Assembly: GCA_029945375.1 (NCBI GenBank)
Contig: CM057059.1
Span: 3,968,001 to 4,032,000 of the forward strand
Source: Agaricus subrufescens
Taxonomy: Eukaryota; Basidiomycota; Agaricomycetes; Agaricales; Agaricaceae
Direction of reading: 5' to 3'
DNA length: 64,000 bases
Shown: one piece after another, positions 41,567 to 53,275 of the stretch
Layout of the letters: each line of letters begins with the position of its first letter
How positions within the stretch are numbered: position 1 is the first letter of the stretch
Position numbers and translations under genes: made by a program
Notes under the pieces: model-generated
The model's input: only the letters and a program-made list of their open reading frames with translations
Database searches by the model: none
What the model was told of the DNA's origin: nothing

Positions 41567-42930
41567 TTCTCTTTTTTTTTTTTGGTGAAGCGGGGGTCTT
41601 ACATCGCGGACCTAGTTAGCATGTAAGAGCCGCTAGAGGCCTGTATATGCCTTGGACCATCAACACCTCCCGGGGAAATGCGTTACGCACACCCTTTATG
41701 GGTAGTGTGACCCACCCCTAACCCTATACGCACTAAAACCCTGGGATCGGAGAGCCATCTTACTCTCGTGGAGAATTTCTTCTATCAAGAGTCCTTTCCA
41801 AGTCGCTATCACTTTGTTCTTGTTCAGAGCTTCGCTCTCGTAGATAGTTTCATTTGCCTGGAGGCAGTCCATCTTTTCACGAAGTCTATTTGCTTCTTAA
41901 AGGCTGAGGATAGCTGTAAGTGTGCTGGTCACTTCTCTCTGTCATTGTTGTCGCTTATGACTGTTTTACACCTTGTAAACCAGATCTTGTATGCCGCCTA
42001 GAAGATTAGTATTTGGTATAGGTGTGTTTTCCCCAAGTTTGCCTTTTGATTTGGGTCTTTTATTCTTGCTGATGCGCATCTTAGGAACTCCCCAAATTGG
42101 GGTTTTCTCCAATCTTTCTATTTAAGGTTCCATATTCTTTCCGCTTCGTTCCATGTTTCTTTTTGGTCTGGTATTGAGCATTTTCGGAATATGTGTTCTA
42201 TTGACTCATTTTCGTTCCATTCTGGGCACATTTCTCTTTCTTCGCAGCCCAGGATGTATAGCCAGTACGATCCTACTTCCAGTATGTTTTTAATTGCTTT
42301 CAAGGTGAACTCTTTTTGTGCGTGGTAGATGTTTTTTGTTTGTTTGAGGTTGTTCCATATTTCCTCATTTGTTTGTTCCGCATCCCATGTCTTTCTGGAT
42401 AGTTTTGATATTGTTTTCTAGCTTGAGCTCCTGGTTTTTGTTTGCTTGGATGATTGCATGGTAGGCTGTAGTCTGCTTAATATTGAGTCCTGTTATTCTG
42501 CCCGAGTGTTTATTTTGTACCCAATGTTGTTTTTCTTTTTGTGCACTAGTTTTAGCTAGCTCATCTGCTTTCTCGTTTCCTGTCTCTTTTGCGTGTGCTT
42601 TTGTCCACGCTATCATTACTTCGCCTTCTTTTGTTCTTATTGCATTGATGGCTTCAAGTGTTCTATTTCGGTTTTGGATGCCTGTCCATCCGTTATCCTC
42701 CATTCCTGTTAGTCTTTTGTTAGACTCTTAATTGTGTATTCAGAGTCTGATATTATCAATAGATTTTTGATATTGTCTGAGTTTTTTACTGCTTGTGTTA
42801 TGGCGTATAGGTCGCCAGTTTGGTTTGATTGGTTGTCTCCTGGGACTCTGCAGGCCAGGTCTTTTTCTAGGTTTTTCAGGAAGTCATCAGGAAAACGTCA
42901 AAATACTTTTTTCTACTTGTAGGAAAAGGG
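41567..42930 (-). mobile_element. LINE (Tad-like) 3' fragment with RNase H and poly(A)
   Basis: On the minus strand an RNase H domain has GDLYAITQAVKNS, LLIISDSEYTIKSL, MIAWTKAHAKETGNEKADELA, then a C-terminal CPEWNENESIEHIFRKC motif of the zinc-binding type found at LINE C-termini. A 3' UTR and a poly(A) run (T-run 41567-41581) close it. RT and endonuclease are missing, so this is a 5'-truncated copy of a different LINE family from the one at 46969. Confidence 0.8.
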
Positions 42931-44446
42931 GCTACAGCAAATACGAGGAGCCCGCACATGGACAACAATTTCACGCAGAATGGTGTGGGCTTCACATGGG
43001 CTTCACATGGGATGACAGTTCAGTTCTGTGCAACAAACATGCAAATTTATACTTTCTATGCTAGCTAGACAGTAGCTACGTATAGTATTTATGCATATCA
43101 AACAAGTCAAAGGGATTGAGGGAGTTATTATAGTCAGTGTAAAGACTTTCAAACTCTATGGAACTTTGACGCAGATGAGCAAGTAAATGCCACGGGCAGG
43201 CACTGAGGGATGCGGACAGACGAGGGTATCTGCATTTGGGGTGAGGACTTGACGGGGACATGACAGACTGCCCGAGGGCAAGGTGCGGGCAAGTTATGGG
43301 AGGGAAATCCAATGCTCAGAATGGATTTTGAGGACCCCAATGTGGACATTAGAGACTACTGAAATAAGTACATGGTATTGGACCGGATGCACGACCAGGA
43401 AGCTGGGTAACAGTAAACATGAAGATGTTAAAGGGAGAGGAGCCGGTAGGCTAATGCTAGGTCTACACTTCAGGTTCAAGCTTCTTGAATTTTACATCAA
43501 ACTCTTGCAACTGATCATGAGTCCACATCTCTGTGTCAGTACTGACAGTCTCTAACAATTTGCGTTCAAGTTTCTTTTACATCAAATTTGTGAGACCAGG
43601 AGTCTGCATCTCCGTGCCAGTACTGACAATCTCTGAAAGTGAGATGAATGTGAATATAGTGCCATGCCGTCAATGCTAACATTGATGTACAGAAAATATT
43701 ACAGGAAGGGTTTAGTCTGTCCACGTCCGTGCCCTCATCCGTGTGCATCACTGGACTTACAGGCTAAGACAAAATGAGTATATTACAGGAAAGGCTTTGG
43801 GCTGTCCGCATCCACGTGCTTTCAGGTAAGGTGTGAACTCGTCGATCCTCATGTGTGTTTTGAATGGAAAACCGGATTTAATGACAAATTTTATTAATAT
43901 GTGATTGAAGTATGCAAGGAAGAAGAAAGTTACTGGGCACCTTTGGGCTCAGGTAAGGTGAGCTCAGTTATATTTTCCTATCAATTTGGGATTTGATGGT
44001 GTGTCTGAGTCAGATGTGGTTTTCACACATCCAGAGTGCCTGATTCCTCCTCACAGTCCTCGCATGCTACCATTCTCGTTTACGATGAAAACAGTTGGCA
44101 TGTGGGTGGAATACATGTCCCCGGGGGCTGTAAAGCCTTCCCAAGTTTTAGAGGTGGTATAAATAAAAATTCTTATCATGGTGAGCGAAGAGCAGAAGAC
44201 AATTCCGCTTTTGCTGTGTCTCTTTCATTATAAAACATCTATGTATAATTTACAAACATCATATCCTACTTTAGAATTACTTTTGAATAGGTACTGCGCC
44301 TGTGGTATGATTGACTAACGTCCCAACAAGTGACCAGACCAGCCCAACCCTTGACATGGACCAGACACGGACAAAGAGGATGGCGCAGCTCATGTGGACT
44401 CACACGGGCTCTATGAGGACAAGGAGCCTCGCGCAGGCTATCACGC
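42931..44446. repeat. Unassigned region with diverged short tandem duplications
   Basis: Two ~90-bp units (43472-43561 and 43562-43641) share TTCAAG-TTCTT, TTTACATCAAA, CATCTC.GTG.CAGTACTGACA. Another pair (about 43695 and 43777) shares ATATTACAGGAA and CTGTCC. GGGCTTCACAT is doubled at 42986-43008. No protein family was recognised. Confidence 0.4.
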
Positions 44447-45783
44447 TGTTATGGCCCCAGCTGTTTTACACGTGAAAATATATGTTTAATGCGGCTAGGC
44501 GTACATATTAGGTTTGAGAGTGAACAATCAGTCACCCAGTTAGAGATAAGATCAGTCGAGGACATGTGTGAAGACAGGTTGAACTAGGTATCAGTTGAGA
44601 TTGCATCCACGATTCCTAACAGGAAAACTGTACTGTTAGGGGAATTATAATCACATTCTAGGACTTTAAAACAGAAGTCTTGAGACTGGCTATGGGATGG
44701 CTTGAGGACTTAGCAGAGTGCGGTTCCTTTAGTGGACCTTATGCTAGACTGGATCTATAACTACTACCTGCCTAATGGGGAAGGGCTAGGAAATAAGTGA
44801 ATTGCACATGTCAAGACTGAATAAATCTGAAGCGAGACTGTTGGAATTGTCGGTTGAGACTCTGGATCAGGCAGCAATAACGATAATCTCAAAGCAACTA
44901 AAGGCAAGATAGACGCTTAGTCTAATCGAGGACATCTTATCAATGGATTAATCAGTGGGGGATGAGTCTTGAGGGTTTCTGGACTAGGGTCTAGGGTTGG
45001 AAACTTGTTAGCCAATGAGGAGCAGGAGATTAGACAAGTGCAATGTTTGGTCAAGGAGGCTGAATAGTTGAGACTGTTGATTGGTGGAGGAAGAAGAGTT
45101 GAGGAGGCTATACCCATTTAGTACTGAATACAGACTTGGTTACTTGTTTCATATTTGTTTATTTTGTCTCAGTTTTTTATTGTGTATTGTATATAGTTGC
45201 CAGTTGAGGGTGAGGTTTGGAATTGAATCTTTGCCCAAGCGCTGTGCAAGTGAAATTGAGTTTGGTTAAACTTTGCAGTGTTCTAAGCATTTCTTAAGTT
45301 CTTTCTCGACTTGGAAGGTCTTGTGTTCTGCTCAAGAGAGTAACTTCACTGGTCTAATAGGATCGCAATAGCATTTGGTGCTTGCTCGACTTGCCTTGCA
45401 GCCTGTCTCAAAGTGCGAAGGCAGGTCAAGGCTCTCTGAGTTTGTTGAGGCATCACTAGGGCAGACTTGCTACCTCTCCTAGATAGGTGTCTAACCCATT
45501 CTATTGAGGACAGTTGTCGCCAGCTTAGCCACTCACCACAAAGGTTCTAATCAAAACGGCATAGGTCTGGAAGAGGTCTCTATTCAGTCAAGACTTGTTT
45601 CACATTTCTATTCTACCCCTATTTTCATTTAATACTTAACCAAGACGCTTACGTTCACTTTCTTTCTGATTATTCTCCCCACAAACTGCATTCAAGACTC
45701 AGTGTAATTCAAAGGGTTTCATTCACATTTGATTTTATATTTTTATATTTTATTTTCCACATTCACACCAATCTAGTCTCTTC
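44447..45783 (+). repeat. Gypsy-A LTR, inverted copy
   Basis: It begins TGTTATGGCCCCAGCTG and ends ...TCTCTTCCTC. It is near-identical over 1.1 kb to the reverse complement of 27770-28916, whereas the LTR at 15504 is clearly more diverged. About 40 bp is deleted between two GAGACT repeats near 44679. Confidence 0.88.
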
Positions 45784-46968
45784 CTCTGGAGCCCACTGCA
45801 AGGGGAGTTTCAGATTGAAAGTGATTAAGTTTTTCAGAGTTTATTTTGTTTGAGCCTTTGCGATACAACTGGAAAGAGGTGGTCTAGGAAAGGACAAAGG
45901 ACAGGAGTGTAGTCTTGGAGAAAACTGGAGTGAAAAGGGAAATCAGGGAGGGCTACTTCGAACTCGCAGGCCTCAAGTCTCATTCCCATTCCCAAGGATC
46001 CAGATTTAGCGTTGAAGTGAGCTAGGGAAGAGAAGCAAAGAGAAAAAGGAAAGGAGAGAGAAGAGAGTCAAAGGTTAGAGGTCGAGACAGAAGTTGAGCC
46101 TGAATTTATGCGCAAAGTGTGGGGAGTTCCTACTGAGGGAGCATTGGACAATACAGAGTGTAACCCGTTTCTGGAAGGGTAATTAGAGAGTTCATTTGGA
46201 AGCTCTGATCAGTTGAGATTGGAAGTTCCAGGGGGGCTTTATAATTGGATCAGCCAGTCCAAGTAGACATGCAGCTGCGCCTTGTATTCAAGTGCCAGTA
46301 GTACCTAGGGAGGGCTTACCACTTCCTTCCACAAGTTCTATCAGTCTCGGAGAATCACTGCTCACTCAACAGTCAGGGGGATCATCAGCTACTGGTTTAG
46401 CTTTTAATCTGCCAGCTCCAAGTTTGTACCAGCAACAACTGAAAGACCTTTTTCATCCAGAGGAGTCTGCACCCTCGGAAGTTTGGAAAATTATCTGCAA
46501 CTCAGTCTATCTCTCCCTCAACTTTGTCCTTGAGTGCCGCAGCAAGTGTTTCAGTACCCATGGCCCCTACAAGTTCCCCTCAACCAAAAAGAACATTGGC
46601 TCTGAGCCAGCCTTCTGTACAACCGAAACCCCCTACAAATCCACCACCACCAGCAGCAAGACTGAGAATGTCTAGAAGGGAGATGCCTGCGCCAATGACA
46701 GCTGGCGTGCTGAAATGGGAGGGTGATGTAGATGCATTACCTGATTTTATTTGGCACCTCAACCAGACTTGTGAATCGGTCGTGTTGACAGATGAGAACA
46801 AGAGGATGAAGTGGGTGTTAGCCTACGTTCTGCATGACATTAGAATGGAATGGCTGGCCATTCCAGAGTCTGCAGGAAGATGGAGTGACTTTAGAAAGGC
46901 ACTCAACTCAGAATACCCTGAGCTTGTAGAAAAAGAAGCAGGCTCGGTGGGAGCTTTAAAGGATTATA
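45784..46968 (+). pseudogene. Gypsy-A leader and gag start, truncated copy
   Basis: The leader, candidate primer-binding site and gag from ATG 46524 are identical in translation to the start of the minus-strand gag at 27029 (about 148 residues), then diverge abruptly after GSVGALKD. The sequence switches to LINE 5' sequence at about 46969. Together with the LTR this is a roughly 2.5-kb inverted duplicate of the gypsy-A 5' end. Confidence 0.88.
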
Positions 46969-46999
46969 CACTTTGTTTCCCTGGCCCACAAGCCACGCC

Positions 47000-47775
47000 A
47001 TGAGCGACTTGTACATTCCTGACTCTCACCCGACCCCCCCACCCCATCCTCCTGAGCTTGCTGCCATCCAAGCTCGAAAATCTGCTCGACTCGCCACCAG
47101 GGAAGAGAAGCGCGCCCTGCGTGCCCAGGCCTACACCCTTACCAACAAGGGCTACAACCCAAAGAACGAACTGCTCGGCAGAAGGAGCAGGTTTAAGGCG
47201 AGCAGTGTCCGCTCGTCATCCATTGCACCTACCAGACGCACCCCCATGCCTGACAAGGCCACCAATGCATTGACAGAGGACAACCTCCTCATGCACACTA
47301 ACCTTTCACAGCTAGGACAGGGCTCACCCACACGAGGCAGGTCCGGACCCACTTCTTTGATCCAACACAGCCCACACAAGGCCGCATCCATTTCAGATAT
47401 TTCAGATGAATCACTGACCCCATCAGAAATTGCCGAAGCCCGCGAGAATGGAGGTGAGAGGCTAGCTAACATGACCGACAACGAAATCAAGATGGAATTC
47501 AAAAACCTCAAAGATGAAGAGGAGTTCCAGCAGCTCACGGATGAGCAAATTGAACACCACCTCAACAACATCAGCAGATCCCGGGCTCCATCTCCTTCAC
47601 CAAACCGTGCCCCCAACACCCCTACCCAACAGACCGGTTCCCTCATGATCCCGGACCTGACCACCCCGCCCACCAACAAGAACCTTATCCTGGATGTCAA
47701 CAAGACCCCCAGGTCCCCAGCCGTCGTCAAAGCCACCACCCAAGCCCTAGAACTCTTATGGGCTAAAGATAAGGA
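47000..47775 (+). CDS. LINE ORF1 (gag-like), N-terminal part
   Basis: ATG 47000 opens MSDLYIPDSHPTPPPHPPEL. The protein is Arg/Ala-rich (RKSARLATREEKRALRAQA), then Pro/Ser-rich with acidic helical segments (TDNEIKMEFKNLKDEEEF). No knuckle is visible before the deletion point. It resembles the disordered N-terminal part of fungal LINE ORF1 proteins by composition and position only. The frame runs past the junction to 47848 without meaning. Confidence 0.55.
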
Positions 47776-50350
47776 CACCAATAGCCATCACCCACCTTGT
47801 CAGAAACGCTTGGAGCCGCAAACAAGTTGTATTGGTACTTGCGTTTGATATCACTCAATTTTTCCCATCCTTGAATCACTCAATTTTATGTGACACACTA
47901 ACTCACTTTGGATACCCCAAACAGGTCGTCTCCTTCTTCCGCGATTATTTAGTTAACCAATATACATCATATAACATAAATAACAAAAAATCCCCAAAAT
48001 ACACCTGCAATGTAGGAGTTGGACAAGGAAGCGCTCTTTCGCCTATCCTATCCGCACTCTATATTTCTCCAATCTTTCACCTTTTGGATTCTTGGATTGA
48101 GAATGACGAATCTTTTATTAAACCTATCTCTTCATTTCTTTCCTATGTTGACGACGGTCTCCTCGTAGCTACAGACTCGGACTACCATAGTACTCACGAA
48201 TCCCTCATCCACGCATACACTTACATCACTTCCCTTTTTACAGAATTCAGCTTGGTTATGGAACATTCCAAAACCGAACTCTTCAATTTCTCCAAAAGAC
48301 CAGGGGATTCCAATCCCCCCATTGATCTCGGAGTCGAACCTTTCACAGAAGATCACCCCCTCACCCCCAAAGACGTCTGGAGATATCTAGGCATCTTCTT
48401 CGACCGCTCCCTCACATTCAAATACCATGTCAAAAGATATGCCACTCGTGCTTTCTCATCTGCAAAATGCCTCAGAATCCTGGGCAACTTGGCGTGCGGC
48501 CTCCTCCCTATCCACAAGCGACTCCTCTACACCTCATGCATCATCCCAATCACCACATATGGACTTAGCTGCTGGTACCGTCCTGGCACTCGTGGGTTCG
48601 TCGCCAACTCCAAAATCTTCAATGCTATGCACCGATCCACATCACTATGGATTACCAGGGCATTTCACACCACCCCCACAGGCGGAGCGCTAGCTATGGC
48701 CGGCCTTACGCCCATGCACATCGTCCTCAAAAAATTACATGACAAATCTAAAGCTAGGATTGCCATGCTTCATTGCGGTCACCCTATCCTCGCCCTCACT
48801 TACAAACATACAGCTCAAGGAACTAAACTACACCCAGAGAGCCTAGAGTTGATGTCTAAAATGAGAAGGAAAACCGCTAAGTCCCCACTAGACATTAGCA
48901 GTCTCGACCTCATTGCTGAAACTTTCCACCCCACTCATCCCAAAGCCACACCAGGTCAACGGTTCATGGACGTCCATTACCACAAACTCACCCTCATCGT
49001 CCCCCCTTCATCCCTTAAAGCCCCTAAAGACGAAATCGAAGCCCATCACGATTTAGTGTCCAAAATCATCTCCACCCCTGCCGATCACTCCATATGCACA
49101 GTCATGGCCGGCAAAAAACAAAACGATGACGTGTTCGACCCCACTGATCCTTCTATACCCAAACACGTCCACGCGGCCTACTCCATCACTCACAAAGGCT
49201 CACTCATATACTCTAACACCCTTCCAGCGGGTAGATGAACATCCATTGCAAATGCTCACACATGGGCAGCCATCATGGCCATTACAAAAATCACTCAACA
49301 CATTCGAGCCCATCCTCATCACTCCATCCGACATGTTCAACTCCTCTCGCCATGTGTCCCCATCCTTCACGGACACATTTTCAATAGTGCGTCCCATAAG
49401 GGATGATCTATTAACATTGCTGTTTCCAGAGCACTTAGTGACTTGGTGGAAGCCGCTCCCCACATTCACATCACCATCACGGGGTTCCGCGCAGCCAGCA
49501 TGCCACGCTGCAAACACAAAACCTTCGATCGTAAATGTGCTCCGTGCATTACCAAACGCACTGCCACTAACGCAAAACACGCCTCTTACGATTGCAAGAC
49601 TATTTTCCCCCCCTCCCAAACTCTACAAAAATGCCACCTCGCCATCGAGCAGGAAGCTAGCGCTCAATGGTCACACAACTTCCACAACCCAAAATTGGGG
49701 TTCTTCAAAGGAAAGAAATTCCTACCCATGACGGATGGAGAATCAGAGGAACACCTCACCCCCACCACTCACAGCAATGGCCCTTGGATGAATACCTATT
49801 TCCTCACCTCCGCTGCCAAATCCACACAACTCTACGCGAGATTCTGTCGAGCTGTAACAAATCATGCTCCAATCGGCAGCTACTGCGATCGTTTCTTTGC
49901 TAACTCCGGCCCCCCCCCCCAATCACCACATGCCCCAGTCACCGTCACACCCTCGAGACGAGACGCCACATCCTTAACAAGTGCTCCTGGTATGCCAGGT
50001 GCATCAACCACGACTACACATGGATCGAGGATGTCATACTATTCCTCATCGACAACCCCAAGGCCTTTTCTTTCCAAGGCCCCTCATGACCCAGGAAAGA
50101 AGAGGACAAGTGGAACGTCCATGTTGAATACATGCATTACCTCCAAAATCACCAGCGCAGTCTCCTCGGTCTAGACCCCATCCCACACTCCAACCCCATA
50201 TTTATCCGTGAAAAACCGGGGCCCACCTTCATGCAATTATTCATCCCCATCACTATCGTACACTCTGACACACTCGTAGAAATCAGCCCCGTTCCAGTGG
50301 CAGATTTTCATGACTTCCAAGAAGCTAGGGGCGGCAACCCCGAAGCTTAG
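47776..50350 (+). pseudogene. LINE reverse transcriptase, C-terminal half and tail
   Basis: RT motif A (AFDITQFFPSLNHSI), motif B (GQGSALSPILSALYISPI) and catalytic SYVDDGLLV are intact. The thumb region (DVWRYLGIFFDRSLTF, LLPIHKRLLYTSCI) follows. The RNase H-like segment is broken by TGA at 49236 and another in the same frame near 49405. Then come NGPWMNTYFLTS and RFCRAVTNHAPIGSYCDRF, a C-run (49910-49921) that shifts the frame, and a CxC..ETRRHILNKC zinc-type motif. There is no endonuclease. It belongs to a common basidiomycete LINE family and is non-autonomous as it stands. Confidence 0.88.
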
Positions 50351-50796
50351 GCTTTACCAAGTTGCAAATAGGGCGGTTGAGGAAGGTCCCTATTGACTTG
50401 GCGGTCTCCGGACCGTGCCAACCTTATTCAGGTTCTGTAACGGTAATCGGTTTCTAACTGCCCTGAATCCCCCTGAGCTTGCTCAGACCCCACTTTGGTT
50501 CCCGGTTTCATTTCTCAGTCTCCCTCGTCTCTTTTCTCCTTACTCATGCATCTCATGATATGGTCCTGTATCTATATGCTAAGTCTCTCCTTCAGTTTCT
50601 CTCATCACTCCTATCTAAGCCTCAGCTTCCGCATGTCGCTCAGGGCACCTGTTTGTGCTATATTGGTTCATATGTTTTGGGCCCTTTTTCATTTATTTTC
50701 TCATTTTTGTTGTTCGGCGATTTGTTTTACCACATTTTTCCTGACCTCTGGTCAGGAGCGCTACACGATCAGGCAGCGCTTAATAAAATTTGACTT
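50351..50796 (+). other. LINE 3' UTR
   Basis: Untranslated region ending in the conserved hairpin (50740-50756), paired AGCGCT blocks, TTAATAAA and poly(A). The minus-strand copy at 559-774 and 1164-1387 retains the same landmarks (ATATGGTC, CTAAGTCTC). Confidence 0.75.
50740..50756 (+). other. LINE 3' hairpin, covarying with the 611-627 copy
   Basis: CCTGACC-TCT-GGTCAGG forms a 7-bp stem with a 3-nt loop. Compared with the other copy, an A-T pair has become G-C and a C-G pair has become T-A. Both stems are perfect. Confidence 0.7.
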
Positions 50797-50844
50797 AAAA
50801 AAAAAAAAAAAAATCTCCCTCTCAACCCAACCCTCTTGACAAAG

Positions 50845-51826
50845 ATGCAAGAGTCAGGCAGGTGCTAGAGGCAGGATGGGATGATTCCACTCTGGCCACC
50901 TACGGCACTGGCCTACTCACATTTCACATCTTCTGTGATCACAAAGGAATCTCCGAGATTGACCAGACCCCCATCTCTCCTGACCTGCTCTCCATCTTCA
51001 TTGCCGCACTAGCTGGCACATACTCACATTCTACCATCATGAACTACATATCCGGTCTCAAGGCCTGGCACACCCTAAACAAGTTGGAATGGCGCACTAA
51101 CAATGAAGAAGTAAGAGTTCTACTCAGACAGTGCAAAAGACTTCACCTCCATCAGCCAAGAGGCCAAAATGAACTCCCCTCACCACAAACATCATCTCCA
51201 CCCTACATGCTGCCCTAGACCTTAACAACCCCCTTCACATTGCCTCCTTTGCCTGCCTCACCACCACTTTCTATGCTACCACAAGGCTTGGAGAATTCAC
51301 CATTCCAAACCTCTCCTCATTCAACCCCGCACACCACCCAACTTGTGCCAACCTCGAGACCATTTTTGACCAAAACAACATAGCCATGACCATCCTCCAC
51401 CTCCCAAAAACAAAGACAGCCCCCAGTGGCGAAGACGTCTACTGGACTGGCCAAGAAGGCGTCTCAGACCCAGTCTCTGCACTAGAAAAGCACCTGTCCA
51501 TAAACAATCTGCCCCCAGATGCCCATATTTTCGCATATCCTCACAACAACATCTTCCGCCCACTCACCAAGAGGAATTTCCTCTTCGCAGTCAACACAGC
51601 AGCCAAGCAAGCCGGCCTAGACACCCTCCAAGGTCATGGAATCCACATCAGCTCCACCCTCGAATACCTATTGTGGGGCCTGTCTTTCAAAGCAATGAAG
51701 ATGAAAGGGCGCTGGGCTAGTGAAGTATTCACAGTATACATCACCTGCCATGCTGAGGTTTTAGCACAACACACACACCTCAGAAACTCGCAACACCCAC
51801 TCAGCTCCCAACCCTCCATCTCTTGA
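50845..51826 (+). pseudogene. Crypton-like tyrosine recombinase, frameshifted
   Basis: The N-terminal core-binding helices (WDDSTLATYGTGLLTFHIFC, then SHSTIMNYISGLKAWH) lead to a catalytic domain with Arg in FYATTRLGEFT, Lys in LPKTKTAPSGEDVYW, HGIHISSTLEYLL, KGRWASEVF and Tyr in FTVYITCHAEVL. The HxxR box reads HGIH, so the second catalytic Arg is His. A frameshift near 51150-51190 separates the halves. It resembles the basidiomycete family of stand-alone tyrosine recombinases. It starts about 30 bp after the LINE poly(A), and no element ends were identified. Confidence 0.75.
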
Positions 51827-52381
51827 GCCAGGAGAAGATGACATCAACAAGCCCAACTCTGGGAAAAGCTTCCCTTGTCACTCCTAATCGGTAAGGGGCA
51901 TCTCTCACAGGCTTCATGTGTCGGGACTAATCATCTGGGTAGCAGCCTGCCTCAGTGATGCTGCCAAGGGTGGACAGGGAAGCCTCTTGAAGGGCTTTCA
52001 CCCATCCCTGCTCCCTCACACACTATCCTACCTGTAATGATCAGCATAATATCGTGCTTGGCTCACTTTAGATATCATGTACTTACCTTAGTCATTCTCT
52101 CCATCTGTCACATCTTCTCGTGCCCAGAAAAGTTTAGCAAAGAATGAATGTTCATCAGGAAAATGTTTTACACCTTATTCATGCCTTACGCTACTTAGTC
52201 AACTGTTTAAGGCTTCCATAAGGCAATGTTGCATAAGCCAGGGTCTAATCTTAACCATGGCTTATGCTTGCCTTAATACTGTTAAGCATAAGTCTTGTTC
52301 ATAAGTTCAGGTATAATGGTGTCCAAGATGACTCCATAAAATTGGCCTAAGGCATTCTTCAGGTACCTAAGTCCAGATCAA
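51827..52381. other. No gene seen
   Basis: This is probably the 3' flank of the recombinase. CTTAAGGC-type words and imperfect CATAAG repeats appear from about 52170 but no coding signal. Confidence 0.3.
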
Positions 52382-52517
52382 GGTTGGGTGATAAGGATGT
52401 TCAAGTCAGCTCAATAAGCAGTCAATAAGCAGTCTTAAGGCAGGCTTAAGGTCGGGTGATAAGGATGTCCAAGACAGCTCAATAAGCAGTCAATAAGCAG
52501 TCTTAAGACAGGCTTAA
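52382..52517. repeat. Two tandem copies of a 68-bp repeat
   Basis: Units 52382-52449 and 52450-52517 share GGGTGATAAGGATGT and a doubled TCAATAAGCAG, with few mismatches. They may be the end of a larger decayed repeat rich in CTTAAG. Confidence 0.8.
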
Positions 52518-53094
52518 GGTACTTAAGTCCTTAAATAAGGTGTACCATGGAATGATAAAATAATATTACACTGCCATATCAAACGCAGTGATAGTGGATC
52601 TACAGTAGTACTCGAGTCTCAAAGCTAATTGAAAAATTATTTAAAAAAAAAAGTAGTATAAAGTGCCAGTGGAGCAGAAGTTGAATGAGATGGCACATTT
52701 GGGACTTAAGGTGACACTTAAATAATTGAGAGGTGAGAAAGATAAGAAGGACACAAAAGAGGTAAAAGTTACTCTAAAACAATTAATGGCATCACGACGG
52801 GCCCACATCTGGCTGAGAGGGGTAGTGTTGCAAAAGATCAATGATAGTAGCTGCATGGAATACAGGGGTTGTGAGGGATGAGGCATGGATTGATGAAGTA
52901 AGTTGTTCTTCAGTGAATACTGGATGGAAGTTGTGCAGATTGACTGAAGCATAGCCCATTTTACCAGGTTAGAAACAGATGACCAGGTTAAACTGCAAAA
53001 GGTATTCTGACTATCATGCCTGCTGATGAGTAAGGAGTTTGGTGGTTGCAAACTATTCCAAGTTCACTTGAGGATGGTTGCTAGACTCTTCTGG
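52518..53094. other. No recognised feature
   Basis: It contains an open minus-strand stretch (53051-52641, 136 codons) of low-complexity Ser/Leu/Phe composition with no motif, considered chance. It is AT-rich, with an A-run near 52640-52650. Confidence 0.3.
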
Positions 53095-53260
53095 CTGCCT
53101 CTGAGCTGCCAGATCAGTTCTGGGGTGATGCTGTGTTAACTATGCAGTACCTTTGAAATTGGTTGCCCACCTCAAACTTGCCATCTGGGATTACTCCTTT
53201 TGAGCACATCTTTGGGTCTAAGGTGGATCTTTTGCACTTGTAGGTATGGAGGTGTCTTTG
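53095..53260 (+). pseudogene. Copia integrase C-terminal fragment
   Basis: ELPDQFWGDAVLTMQYL, stop, NWLPTSNLPSGITPFEHIFG and SKVDLLHL follow the copia pattern after the integrase core (W..A...A.Y..NR.P......TP.E...G.KP...HL). In-frame TGA and TAG are present. It is only about 55 codons, stranded at the edge of the satellite block. Confidence 0.6.
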
Positions 53261-53275
53261 CTCCCCATCAGCCTA

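Larger units (their letters stand above)
46969..50813 (+). mobile_element. LINE with internal deletion and poly(A) tail
   Basis: It runs from a short leader through ORF1, part of RT, a C-terminal zinc region and a 3' UTR to a 17-nt poly(A) tract (50797-50813). The apurinic endonuclease and RT N-terminal half are missing at about 47770, where ORF1 joins RT motif-A sequence. No target duplication was seen: gypsy-A lies on the left and a tyrosine recombinase on the right. The minus-strand copy at 559-6817 is the same family. Confidence 0.88.

Noticed and set aside
44036..44233. Plus-strand frame with VYDENS motif as an HSP70-like exon
   Set aside because: Only a short chance-level resemblance; no neighbouring HSP70 blocks.
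46950..46975. LINE 5' end as a clean insertion into gypsy-A gag
   Set aside because: The right side of the LINE is not gypsy sequence and no target duplication is seen; more likely a truncation or rearrangement junction.
47152..47781. Minus-strand open frame of 209 codons
   Set aside because: Antisense shadow of LINE ORF1; its composition mirrors the Pro/Ser-rich sense strand.
52641..53051. Minus-strand open frame of 136 codons
   Set aside because: Low-complexity Ser/Leu/Phe composition, no motif and no splice or promoter context; likely chance.
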